The translations under genes were made by a program, and so were the position numbers. A stretch of 37,912 nucleotides of DNA from Schlesneria paludicola DSM 18645 (lineage in GTDB: Bacteria > Planctomycetota > Planctomycetia > Planctomycetales > Planctomycetaceae), in assembly GCA_945862235.1 (NCBI GenBank), contig CAMAYU010000037.1:1-37912 (forward strand), written 5' to 3'. The number at the start of each line of letters is the position of its first letter. Position 1 is the stretch's first letter. The notes under the pieces are model-generated. The model did no database searches, was not told the DNA's origin, and worked only from the letters and a program-made list of their open reading frames with translations. Of this stretch, positions 23,589 through 31,704 are shown piece by piece.

Positions 23589-26195
23589 ATGACTGAAGAC
23601 TCGTCACCATTGCGATCACCCGCGTTGTTCTCGTTGAAGGTTCTCAACAACGAACCGGATGCCGCGGGGCCAGCATCGACTCACGCCATCGACCCGATCT
23701 GCGGGATGAGTGTGGATCGTGCGACGGGTCTGTCGTGCGAGCGCGACGGGACGAGGTGGTACTTCTGTTGCGAGTTCTGTCGCACGAAGTTTCTCAACTC
23801 GGCACCCGCTTCGACCGAGCCTCCGCCTCCCGGCACGAACTACTCCTGTCCGATGTGCCCCGGCGTGACGAGTGGCCACCCGGCCGCGTGTCCGACGTGC
23901 GGGATGGCACTCGAGCCGGAGGCATTTTCGCTCTCGTCGCCGCAGGTCGAGGACGACTCGATGCAGCGCGACTTGTGGCGGCGATTCCGCGTCGCCGCAG
24001 TTTGTACTCTGCCCTTGTTTGTGCTCGCGATGGGACCGATGTTCGGGTTGCGGGTCGATCGCTGGTTGCATCCATTGTTTTCGGCATGGTGGCAGGCATG
24101 CCTGAGCACGCCGGTCGTTTTGTGGTGCGGCTGGCCCTTCTGGGTCATCGGCTTCCAATCCTTGCGGACTCGCTCTTGGAACATGTTCACACTGATCTTG
24201 CTCGGTGTTTCCGCGGCGTACCTTTTCAGTTGGGTCCGGCTTTGTGATGAGACCTTCGTAACGGGATCGAAGTTCGACGATTACGTTCATCGCGATGACT
24301 ATGGCCGTCCAGATAATCGGTCAGTCAAGCGTCCGTCGATCGGCGACTCAATCTCACACGACGAGTCGCGACATCCGCCACGTCACTTAAATCTTTACTT
24401 CGAGTCGGCCGCTGTGATCACAACGCTGGTGTTGCTCGGCCAGCTTCTGGAGCACCGCGCGCGGCGGCGCACGGGACGGGCGATTCGTGAGTTGATGCAC
24501 CTCGCGCCGCCAACCGCCTGCGTGATTCGCGAAGGTGTCGAACAGATCGTCTCGCTGGGCGAGGTCATGCCGGGTGAAACATTGCGCGTGCGACCAGGCG
24601 AGACGGTGCCGGTCGATGGGACTCTGGTGGAGGAAGAGAAGCCCTTGCAATCCAGCCCTCTCCCGACCACCAAAGTGGCGGTACTCAAGCTGGAGCGAGG
24701 GGACAAAGCCAGCATCCCCGCCGCTAGCTTGTCTGGCTCTCAGCCCTCGACCATCAACCTTCAACCTCCGATAACAACTATCGACGAGTCGATGCTCACC
24801 GGCGAGTCGATGCCCGTGACGAAGTCGATCGGTGATGCAGTGATCGGCGGGACGCTCAATCAGACCGGCTCATTCTTGATGCGGGTGGAGCGGGTCGGTC
24901 GCGAGACGATGCTGTCGCGAATTATCGAACTGGTCGCAAAGGCTCAGCGCAGCCGTGCTCCCGTGCAGCGGCTGGCCGATGTGGTGGCGAGTTGGTTCGT
25001 CCCTGCGGTGTTGAGTGTGGCTGCGATCACTCTCGTGGCGTGGTCACTGGCGGGATCGTCGAGTCACGGGCTGGCCAATGCGGTCGCGGTCCTCATCATC
25101 GCGTGTCCGTGTGCGCTCGGGCTGGCGACTCCGATGGCGATCACGGTCGGCATGGGTCGAGCCGCCCGCAGCGGAATCCTCTTCCGCGACGCCGAATCGC
25201 TCGAAGAACTGCATCGCATCGACACGCTATTCATCGACAAAACCGGCACACTGACCGAGGGGAAGCCGAGCTTGTTCGACATCCAGCCCGCAGACGGTTT
25301 CACGATTGAGGAGTCACTTCAACTGGCGGCATCGGTGGAACGATTGAGCGAGCATCCGTGGGCGCGAGCGATCTGCACGCAAGCAGAGAAGGAGCGCGTG
25401 GTCCTCAACGAAGTCACTGACTTCACAGCGTTGCCGGGCCAGGGTGTGAGCGGCGTAGTCGAAGGTCGTCGCGTGCGCATCGGATCTGCCAAGTTCACCG
25501 GAAGTCGCCAGCAACCGGCGATCTGGGACGAGGACTTGGCTGATGATCGCCCCTCGCTCAATGATGTGCTGCCGCGTCCCGAGTCGTTCGTCTGGATGAC
25601 GGTCGATGGTCACGATGCGGCACTGTTTGAAGTGGGAGACGAAATACGCGGCTCATCATTCGAGGCGGTGCGGCGGCTGAAAGCGGCCGGGGTGCGCATC
25701 GTGTTGCTCACGGGAGACCGCAGCGAAGTGGCTCAGTCGGTCGCCAAGATGCTGAACATCGAAGACGTGCGGGCCGAATCGTTGCCTCATCTAAAGTTGG
25801 AGGAGATCGTCGCCGATCGTCGTGCCGGTTTCGTCGTTGCGATGGCGGGTGACGGGATCAACGATGCGCCAGCACTGGCCGCGTCGAATGTTGGCATCTC
25901 GCTGGGAACCGGCACCGACGTGGCAAAGCAATCGGCGGGAGTGATTCTCATTCAGCCCGATCTGCGGCGGATCGTCACCGCATTGGCGCTCAGTCGGGCC
26001 GTAATGCGGAACATCCGCCAGAACCTGTTCTTTGCGTTCGCCTACAACGCACTGGGTGTGCCGCTCGCGGCGGGCATTCTCGAACCGTTTGGTGGCCCGG
26101 CCCTCGACCCGATGCTCGCGGCGTTGGCGATGAGTCTCAGTTCATTGTCCGTGATCGGCAATGCGCTGCGGCTAAACGGCTTGCAGGACGAGTGA
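23589..26195 (+). CDS. copA: Copper-type P1B ATPase with YHS and heavy-metal-binding N-terminal domains
   Basis: 868 residues. Pumps Cu(I) or a similar soft metal across the inner membrane using ATP. The N-terminus lacks the usual CxxC HMA domain. It has a YHS domain (about 36-72, DPICGMSVD and FCCEFCRTKF) and a heavy-metal-binding domain (about 84-111, YSCPMCPGV...CPTCGMALEP). P-type core motifs are TGES (404-407), the transmembrane CPC metal site (506-508), DKTGT phosphorylation site (550-554) and GDGINDAP hinge; an HP motif is visible in SEHPWARA. Two stretches look inserted: about 217-267 in the extracytoplasmic loop before LYFESAAVITTL, and about 349-396 in the actuator domain just before TIDESMLTGES. 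The CPC motif and YHS/HMBD arrangement favour copper (CopA/CopB family). It stands alone with no neighbouring metal regulator visible. Confidence 0.93.
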   Translation: MTEDSSPLRSPALFSLKVLNNEPDAAGPASTHAIDPICGMSVDRATGLSCERDGTRWYFCCEFCRTKFLNSAPASTEPPPPGTNYSCPMCPGVTSGHPAACPTCGMALEPEAFSLSSPQVEDDSMQRDLWRRFRVAAVCTLPLFVLAMGPMFGLRVDRWLHPLFSAWWQACLSTPVVLWCGWPFWVIGFQSLRTRSWNMFTLILLGVSAAYLFSWVRLCDETFVTGSKFDDYVHRDDYGRPDNRSVKRPSIGDSISHDESRHPPRHLNLYFESAAVITTLVLLGQLLEHRARRRTGRAIRELMHLAPPTACVIREGVEQIVSLGEVMPGETLRVRPGETVPVDGTLVEEEKPLQSSPLPTTKVAVLKLERGDKASIPAASLSGSQPSTINLQPPITTIDESMLTGESMPVTKSIGDAVIGGTLNQTGSFLMRVERVGRETMLSRIIELVAKAQRSRAPVQRLADVVASWFVPAVLSVAAITLVAWSLAGSSSHGLANAVAVLIIACPCALGLATPMAITVGMGRAARSGILFRDAESLEELHRIDTLFIDKTGTLTEGKPSLFDIQPADGFTIEESLQLAASVERLSEHPWARAICTQAEKERVVLNEVTDFTALPGQGVSGVVEGRRVRIGSAKFTGSRQQPAIWDEDLADDRPSLNDVLPRPESFVWMTVDGHDAALFEVGDEIRGSSFEAVRRLKAAGVRIVLLTGDRSEVAQSVAKMLNIEDVRAESLPHLKLEEIVADRRAGFVVAMAGDGINDAPALAASNVGISLGTGTDVAKQSAGVILIQPDLRRIVTALALSRAVMRNIRQNLFFAFAYNALGVPLAAGILEPFGGPALDPMLAALAMSLSSLSVIGNALRLNGLQDE

Positions 26196-26415
26196 CACGA
26201 ACGTGCCGTCAGGATTTCTCGGTGGTTTGAAAAGGTGAAAAGTCTCGTATCCGTCGATGGTTCGGCATCAGAAGGCTCTGATTCGGCTGGCCTCCCAAGC
26301 AGAGTTGATGGTTGTGAGACTTTCCCTTGACCAATAGAATGCCTCCCTATTTCAGCAGCTTTTGATCTGACCTTTCCGGTCGATACGGCTGCAAAGTTGG
26401 AGTTGGACCGACCGC

Positions 26416-26892
26416 ATGCGTTTTCTCCTCATTGATCGAATCACCGAGCTGGTGCCGCATCAGTCGGTCACGGCTCTCAAAAATTTGTCGCTGTCCGAAG
26501 AGTATCTGGCTGACCACTTTCCCGGTTTTCCCGTCATGCCCGGCGTCTTGATGCTTGAAACGCTGGTTCAGGCGGGTGGGTGGTTGATTCGGCACTCAGA
26601 AGACTTCGCTCAAAGCACCATCCTGCTGAAAGAGGTGCGGGCGATCCGATACAACAGCTTCGTTTCCCCCGGTAACACACTTCAAGTCGAGATGACCGTT
26701 AAGAAACGTGATGGTGGTCTGTGGGACTTTAATGGCAAAGGTACGGTGAACGGAACTTCGGCAGTTTCCGCCCGGTTGACGCTCGAAGCGTTTAATCTCG
26801 CCGACACTAACTCAGAGCTGGCCGAGTCCGATTCACACCGCCGCGAGGTTTATCGCGGGCTTTTCCACCAAATTTGGAAGCCCACAGCTTGA
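26416..26892 (+). CDS. FabZ-like hotdog dehydratase (1)
   Basis: 158 residues. A hotdog-fold 3-hydroxyacyl-ACP dehydratase relative. The core motif HFPGFPVMPGVLMLE places catalytic His at 34 and Glu at 48, matching FabZ. The N-terminus MRFLLIDRI is the usual FabZ start, and the C-terminus carries an extra acidic, Ser-rich tail of about 25 residues. It would dehydrate 3-hydroxyacyl-ACP to trans-2-enoyl-ACP. It begins a fab cluster (FabG 107 bases downstream). A TTGACC/TATTTC hexamer pair, with a spacing of only 15, lies about 70-90 bases upstream and could be a promoter, but that is weak. Confidence 0.85.
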   Translation: MRFLLIDRITELVPHQSVTALKNLSLSEEYLADHFPGFPVMPGVLMLETLVQAGGWLIRHSEDFAQSTILLKEVRAIRYNSFVSPGNTLQVEMTVKKRDGGLWDFNGKGTVNGTSAVSARLTLEAFNLADTNSELAESDSHRREVYRGLFHQIWKPTA

Positions 26893-26999
26893 GTACGATT
26901 TCGTGAACGCTTTGTGTCCGTCAGGGCATTCACGCTGGAATACATTAGATCGGAATATCCAAGTCGATCGACGATTTTGGGATGAAGGGTGACTCTTCG

Positions 27000-27755
27000 A
27001 TGAAGCTTGCAGGACGAATCGCGTTGGTGACCGGCGGAAGTCGCGGGATTGGGCGGGCTATCGTTTGCCAGTTGGCGGAAGCGGGGGCGAAGGTGGCCTT
27101 CGTCTACCAGTCGAACCGCGACGCTGCCGAAAACTTGGCCAAGGAACAAGCGGACTTGGGCCGCGAGGTGTGGGCCTTGCAGGCCGACGTGAGCAAAAAA
27201 CCGGAAGCCGATGCCGTAGTCGAACAAGTGCTGGCAAAGTGGTCGAAGATCGACATCCTCGTCAACAACGCCGGGATCATTCGAGACAAGCCGATCCTCG
27301 CGATGTCGATCGAAGAATGGCAACAGGTGATCGACACCAACCTGACCAGCGTGTTCAACTTCTGTCAGGCGGTCGTTCGCCCGATGATGTCGGCTCGCTA
27401 TGGGCGGATCATCAATATGTCGAGCGTCTCGGCAGACTTCTCGAACCCCGGGCAGGCCAACTACGCCGCGAGCAAGGCGGGAATCGAAGGGTTCTCGCGC
27501 TGTATGGCAGTCGAATACGCCAAGCGGGGCATCACGGTGAACTGCGTGGCTCCTGGATTTATCGAAACGGACATGACCGTGGCGGTCGTCAATGCGGCCG
27601 GTGACAAGATTAAGAATGCGATCCCCGTGAAGCGACTGGGCAAGCCAGAAGACATTTCCAACGCCGTGCTGTTCTTCGCCTGTGAAGAGGCCAGCTACGT
27701 CACCGGACAAGTGTTGAAGGTAGATGGTGGACTCACGCTGGGCGGCATGGGCTGA
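27000..27755 (+). CDS. fabG: 3-oxoacyl-ACP reductase (FabG-like SDR)
   Basis: 251 residues. NADPH-dependent reduction of 3-ketoacyl-ACP to 3-hydroxyacyl-ACP in type II fatty acid synthesis. Classical SDR motifs: TGGSRGIGRA (11-20) for the cofactor, NNAG (89-92), catalytic S142, Y155 and K159 (NMSSVSADFSNPGQANYAAS), and a PGFIETDM segment after the active site. ATG 27000 is preferred to ATG 26982 because AAGGGTGA gives a well-spaced ribosome site for it. It lies between the first FabZ-like gene and the ACP, but a palindromic repeat separates it from the ACP, so the operon may be interrupted there. Confidence 0.92.
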   Translation: MKLAGRIALVTGGSRGIGRAIVCQLAEAGAKVAFVYQSNRDAAENLAKEQADLGREVWALQADVSKKPEADAVVEQVLAKWSKIDILVNNAGIIRDKPILAMSIEEWQQVIDTNLTSVFNFCQAVVRPMMSARYGRIINMSSVSADFSNPGQANYAASKAGIEGFSRCMAVEYAKRGITVNCVAPGFIETDMTVAVVNAAGDKIKNAIPVKRLGKPEDISNAVLFFACEEASYVTGQVLKVDGGLTLGGMG

Positions 27756-27774
27756 CGGTTAGCTGCTTGTTGAA

Positions 27775-27849
27775 AAACGTAGGGTAAGCCTTTGGCTTGC
27801 CCGTCTTCCAACAGCAATTACGGGCAAGCGCGACGCTTACCCTACGTTT
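27775..27849. repeat. 75-bp cruciform repeat between fabG and the ACP gene
   Basis: Outer arms AAACGTAGGGTAAGC (27775-27789) and GCTTACCCTACGTTT (27835-27849) are perfect. Inner arms GCTTGCCCGT (27795-27804) and ACGGGCAAGC (27820-27829) are also perfect. It begins after a GTTGAAAAA sequence similar to the end of the 20606-20704 element. It could act as a terminator or attenuator between fabG and acpP, though no T tract follows. Confidence 0.8.
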
Positions 27850-28052
27850 CTAATAGGCCGTTGTCGGTCGCTGTGGATTGAATAGCGGGATTTCGCTGCG
27901 TCGCCTCAAGGCGGCGTGGCTCTGAAATAGGTGTGGGTTCGATTGGCCGGAGCGTTGCCCCGGCGGTCAATCGTCAATTCAGGGTGGCAATGGGTGGGAT
28001 GGTGGTTCGCGGGCTGGGTGTTCGCCGAGCTGCCTCCCCAGGAGATTTTTGG

Positions 28053-28451
28053 ATGCCTTCACGCGACGAGATTTTGGAAAAGGTTCGAGAAACATTGGTC
28101 GATGCGCTGGGACTGGATGACGATGAGGTCACGCCCACCTCGCGCCTTAAAGCCGATTTGGGTGCCGAGTCGATCGACTTCTTAGACATTGTGTTTCGCC
28201 TGGAAAAGAACTTCAACACGAAGATTCCTCGCAACGAACTGTTCCCCGAGAGCCTCTTCTCGGCGGACGCGGGCTTTGCTGAGAACGGCCGCGTCACCGA
28301 AAAGGGACTGATCGAACTGAGGACGCGTCTGCCTCACGCCGATCCCGCGACGATCGACAAGCTCGCAGCGGATCCGAAGGTTGAGAATGTCGAGGACTTG
28401 TTCACGGTCAACATGGTCGTGAATTTTCTGGCCAACAAGCTGGGTGCGTGA
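28053..28451 (+). CDS. Acyl carrier protein with internal insertion
   Basis: 132 residues, against about 80 for a usual ACP. The N-terminal half is a clear ACP: four-helix start, DDDEVTPTSRLKADLG, then the phosphopantetheine site ES(40)IDFLDIV, where the usual DSL reads ESI. Helix 3 (EKNFNTKIPRNELFP) is followed by roughly 45 extra residues (about 65-112; FSADAGFAENGRVTEKGLIE and beyond) before the final helix VEDLFTVNMVVNFLANKL. ATG 28053 has AGGAGA upstream. It lies in a fab gene cluster. It may be a specialised carrier rather than the housekeeping ACP; that is inference from the insertion and context. Confidence 0.88.
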   Translation: MPSRDEILEKVRETLVDALGLDDDEVTPTSRLKADLGAESIDFLDIVFRLEKNFNTKIPRNELFPESLFSADAGFAENGRVTEKGLIELRTRLPHADPATIDKLAADPKVENVEDLFTVNMVVNFLANKLGA

Positions 28452-28499
28452 TTGGCCGAATCGCTACTTTAGAGCGAGTCCTTTGTAATCGAGTGCGTC

Positions 28500-28520
28500 C
28501 CGGTAACGGATCGTTGCCGG
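28500..28520 (+). other. Small hairpin in the ACP-FabZ2 spacer
   Basis: CCGGTAACG (28500-28508) pairs with CGTTGCCGG (28512-28520) with one G-U-type mismatch around a 3-base loop. It has no T run, so it is not a terminator. It may be an mRNA structure near the ribosome site of the next gene. Confidence 0.3.
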
Positions 28521-28541
28521 TGACGTCCCGAAGGGTGTTTC

Positions 28542-29036
28542 ATGCGTTGGTTCTGGGTCGATCGGTTCACCGAATTCGAGAGTGGTTCTCACGCCAAGGC
28601 GATTAAAAACGTCACCTTGGCGGAAGAGCATCTGCACGATCATCAACCCGGTTTCCCGGTCATGCCCGCTTCGCTGATTCTCGAAGGGTTGGCTCAAACG
28701 GGTGGGCTGCTGCTCGGTGAGAGCCGTCAGTTTTCCAAGCTGGTCGTGCTAGCCAAGGTTCCGCGTATGACCTTTCACGGTTGGGCGGGACCGGGCGACA
28801 CGCTCACTTATTCGGCCAAGCTGACGGACTCGCGCGATGAAGGCGGGATGGTGGATGTAACGGCTCATGTGGGCGACCGCTTGGTGGCTGACGGTGAGAT
28901 TGTTTTTGCTCACGTCGATGAAAATGAAGCGGGAGCGGGCCGTGCCGATCAGATGAATTGTGTGTTCACTCTGCTGCGCGGCGTACTGGACATCGGTAAA
29001 GCAGGTAATGGATCGAAGGCGGCCAGTCCCGCGTGA
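28542..29036 (+). CDS. FabZ-like hotdog dehydratase (2), divergent
   Basis: 164 residues, a paralogue of the protein encoded at 26416. The signature is HQPGFPVMPASLILE, with catalytic His 34 and Glu 48 at the same positions as in the first copy but HFPG changed to HQPG and PGV to PAS. It may be a dehydratase of altered specificity or a structural partner, as in heterodimeric FabZ-type enzymes. The C-terminus adds about 25 residues (GNGSKAASPA). ATG 28542 has GAAGGGTG upstream. It lies between the ACP and FabF. Confidence 0.83.
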   Translation: MRWFWVDRFTEFESGSHAKAIKNVTLAEEHLHDHQPGFPVMPASLILEGLAQTGGLLLGESRQFSKLVVLAKVPRMTFHGWAGPGDTLTYSAKLTDSRDEGGMVDVTAHVGDRLVADGEIVFAHVDENEAGAGRADQMNCVFTLLRGVLDIGKAGNGSKAASPA

Positions 29037-29074
29037 CGGTTGCGATTCGAGCATAGAGGCGAGGGGAGAATCTC

Positions 29075-30358
29075 ATGAGACGCAGAGTCGTGGTGACCGG
29101 GATTGGTGCCGTGACCCCGATTGGCAACTCCGTGGATGCCATGTGGGCGTCTCTGCAGGAAGCGAAGAGCGGGATCGGTTCGATCACGCATTTCGATGCC
29201 TCGCATTTTCCAACCAAGTTCGCGGCCGAAGTCAAAGGCTTCGATCTCGGCAACTATGTCGATGACCCAAAGCGGTTCGAGTTCTCCGGACTCAATATTC
29301 GCTTTGCTGTCGGCGCGGCCAAGCAGGCAATCGACGATTCGGGCTTGCTTGATGGGAAGCTCGATCCCGCGCGGTTCGGCGTCTACTTGGGAGCGGGCGA
29401 AGGCCAGCAAGATTTTTCCCTGCTGATGGGGTTGTGCGCGGAGTCTCAGCGCGACGGACAAGTCGATCTTGAACTCTTCACACGCGGCGGATTGCAGCGG
29501 CTGCACGCGCAGACTGAATTGGAACAAGAACCGAACATGCCCGCCGGCCATCTGGCGGGGTTGTTCGACGCACAAGGACCAAATCTGAACTGTCTCACCG
29601 CGTGTGCCGCTTCGAGTCAGGCGATTGGCGAAGCGACGGAACTCATTCGGCGTGGCGACGCGGATGCGATGTTGTCCGGCGGCGCTCACAGCATGATTCA
29701 TCCGTTCGGAGTGACCGGATTCAATCTGCTCACCGCACTCTCGACGCACAACTCCGATCCCCAGGGAGCGTCCCGTCCATTCGATCGTGACCGCGACGGC
29801 TTCGTCCTCGGCGAAGGAGCTGGCATGGTCGTCCTCGAAGAACTCGAACATGCCCTTCAACGGGGAGCACGAATTTACGGGGAAGTCGTTGGCTATGGAT
29901 CGACGGCCGACGCTTATCGCATCACCGACATTCATCCCGAAGGTCGCGGTGCCGTCGCCTGCATCCGCATGGCCATGCGCGACGCGAGCCTCAACCCGGA
30001 AGACATCCAGTACATCAACGCGCACGGGACGAGTACCGAAGTCAACGACAAGGTCGAAACCTCGGCCATTCGGCAGACGTTTGGCGACGTGGCCTACAAG
30101 ACGCCCGTCTCCAGTATCAAAAGCATGATGGGACACTTGATCGCTGCGGCAGGAAGCGTCGAAGCGATTACATGCCTGCTGGCGATCCGAGATGGTGTAC
30201 TCCCACCGACCATCAACTATTGCACGCCCGATCCCGACTGCGATCTCGACTACGTTCCGAACGAAGCGCGTCAGGCCCCGGTCCGCCGCGCGCTCTCCAA
30301 TAGCTTCGGCTTTGGTGGTCAGAACGTCTCGTTGATCTTCTCGGAGTTCCGAGGCTGA
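29075..30358 (+). CDS. fabF: 3-oxoacyl-ACP synthase II (FabF-like)
   Basis: 427 residues. Condenses acyl-ACP with malonyl-ACP during chain elongation. The Cys-His-His triad is present: C177 in LTACAASSQA, H317 in NAHGTSTEVND and H354 in KSMMGHLIAAAG (with K349). The N-terminal RRRVVVTGIGAVTPIG and C-terminal NSFGFGGQN motifs are those of KAS II. A segment at about 120-155 (around CAESQRDGQVDLELF) looks longer than in E. coli FabF. It closes the fab cluster; ribD starts 26 bases later and may be co-transcribed. Confidence 0.93.
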   Translation: MRRRVVVTGIGAVTPIGNSVDAMWASLQEAKSGIGSITHFDASHFPTKFAAEVKGFDLGNYVDDPKRFEFSGLNIRFAVGAAKQAIDDSGLLDGKLDPARFGVYLGAGEGQQDFSLLMGLCAESQRDGQVDLELFTRGGLQRLHAQTELEQEPNMPAGHLAGLFDAQGPNLNCLTACAASSQAIGEATELIRRGDADAMLSGGAHSMIHPFGVTGFNLLTALSTHNSDPQGASRPFDRDRDGFVLGEGAGMVVLEELEHALQRGARIYGEVVGYGSTADAYRITDIHPEGRGAVACIRMAMRDASLNPEDIQYINAHGTSTEVNDKVETSAIRQTFGDVAYKTPVSSIKSMMGHLIAAAGSVEAITCLLAIRDGVLPPTINYCTPDPDCDLDYVPNEARQAPVRRALSNSFGFGGQNVSLIFSEFRG

Positions 30359-30384
30359 TCGTTTGGTACAGCACGGGACCGGTC

Positions 30385-31500
30385 ATGTCGCCGCCGATTG
30401 TCACTCCCGTCGAAGCTATGAGTCGCGCGATCGAACTCGCGCGGCGCGGTATCGGTTTCGTTGAGCCGAATCCTGCGGTTGGCGCGGTTTTGGTCGCGGA
30501 CGATGGCCGCGTGCTGCGTGAAGGCTGGCACGAACGATTCGGTGGCCCTCATGCGGAAGTGATGGCTCTCGCGGCGGCTGGTTCTTCGACCCGCGATGCC
30601 ACGCTGTACGTGACGCTCGAACCGTGCTGTCACTTTGGTCAGACGCCGCCCTGTTCGCGCGCGGTGATTGCTGCGGGAATTCGTCGTGTGGTGGTGGCCA
30701 CTGTCGATCCGGCGGCACATGTCAATGGAGGTGGCATCGCCGAGTTGCGTGCGGCGGGGATCGATGTCGAAGTGGGGCTGATGGCGTGTGAAGCCCGTCG
30801 TCTCATCGCGCCATTCGCAAAACTGATGACCACGGGCTTGCCGTGGGTTCACGCCAAATGGGCAATGACGCTCGATGGCAAGATTGCGTCGAAGACCGGA
30901 TCCTCGCGCTGGATCACGAACGACGCTTCGCGCGAGATCGTGCATCAACTGCGAGGCCGCATGGACGCGATCCTTGTCGGGGTGGGCACGGTTCTGGCTG
31001 ACGATCCCGCGCTGACGGCGCGGCCTCCGGGGCCACGAACTCCCACGCGGATCGTACTCGATTCGTCAGCCCGCGCGCCGCTGGAGTCGCAGCTTGTTCG
31101 CACCGCCCGTGAGACACCGACCATCGTGGTGACGACGGTTCACGCCGACGCTGATCGTTGTTCCGCACTCCGTACAGCGGGCGTTCAAGTCCTCATGATC
31201 GAGAGTGACTCCAGCGGCCATCCCGATCTTGAAATCCTGCTCACAGAACTCGGACGCCAACGCCTGACGAACGTCTTCGTCGAAGGAGGCGGGCAAGTAC
31301 TGGGTGCGTTCTTCGCTCGAAACCTGATCGACGAGGTTCACGCCTTCATCGCGCCGAAGCTGATCGGCGGAGCAGACGCGGCCTCGCCACTGATGGGCGA
31401 AGGCCGTACCGACATGCGTGAGGCGCTGAGCTTGGAAGATGCGACGGTGAAAAGCCTCGATGGCGATGTGTATCTCCACGGTTGGACGGCTCGAGCCTGA
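30385..31500 (+). CDS. ribD: Bifunctional riboflavin deaminase/reductase RibD
   Basis: 371 residues. Carries out two early riboflavin steps: deamination of 2,5-diamino-6-ribosylamino-4(3H)-pyrimidinone 5'-phosphate and reduction of the ribosyl side chain. The N-terminal cytidine-deaminase-type zinc domain shows HAEVMAL and EPCCHFGQTPPC (Zn ligands His and two Cys, catalytic Glu). The C-terminal reductase domain begins near PWVHAKWAMTLDGKIA and contains SRWITNDASR and a TNVFVEGGGQVLGAF segment. The start ATG 30385 leaves a normal N-terminus; an in-frame ATG at 30418 is a less likely alternative. It follows fabF by 26 bases and has a terminator downstream. Confidence 0.94.
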   Translation: MSPPIVTPVEAMSRAIELARRGIGFVEPNPAVGAVLVADDGRVLREGWHERFGGPHAEVMALAAAGSSTRDATLYVTLEPCCHFGQTPPCSRAVIAAGIRRVVVATVDPAAHVNGGGIAELRAAGIDVEVGLMACEARRLIAPFAKLMTTGLPWVHAKWAMTLDGKIASKTGSSRWITNDASREIVHQLRGRMDAILVGVGTVLADDPALTARPPGPRTPTRIVLDSSARAPLESQLVRTARETPTIVVTTVHADADRCSALRTAGVQVLMIESDSSGHPDLEILLTELGRQRLTNVFVEGGGQVLGAFFARNLIDEVHAFIAPKLIGGADAASPLMGEGRTDMREALSLEDATVKSLDGDVYLHGWTARA

Positions 31501-31621
31501 GTTGGCCGTGTGTGAACGACAGGTAGATCGCGCCTCTCGACGAAACCACACTCGCACGTTTCTACCTCGCGTGGTTATTGATGAGACATCTGAGCGAGAT
31601 ATGAACGAACTCGAAACGAAG

Positions 31622-31659
31622 AAGCCGGAGGCGAACAGTGACGTTCGTCTCCGGCTTTT
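31622..31659 (+). terminator. Terminator after ribD
   Basis: Stem AAGCCGGAGGCGAAC (31622-31636) with GTTCGTCTCCGGCTT (31643-31657; one mismatch), ending in TTTTG. It lies between ribD and the convergent YTV gene and is best oriented for the plus strand. Confidence 0.75.
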
Positions 31660-31704
31660 GTGTCTGGCAGTCTCTTCACCGTCAAACGGCGGGCGACTCG
31701 TAAA

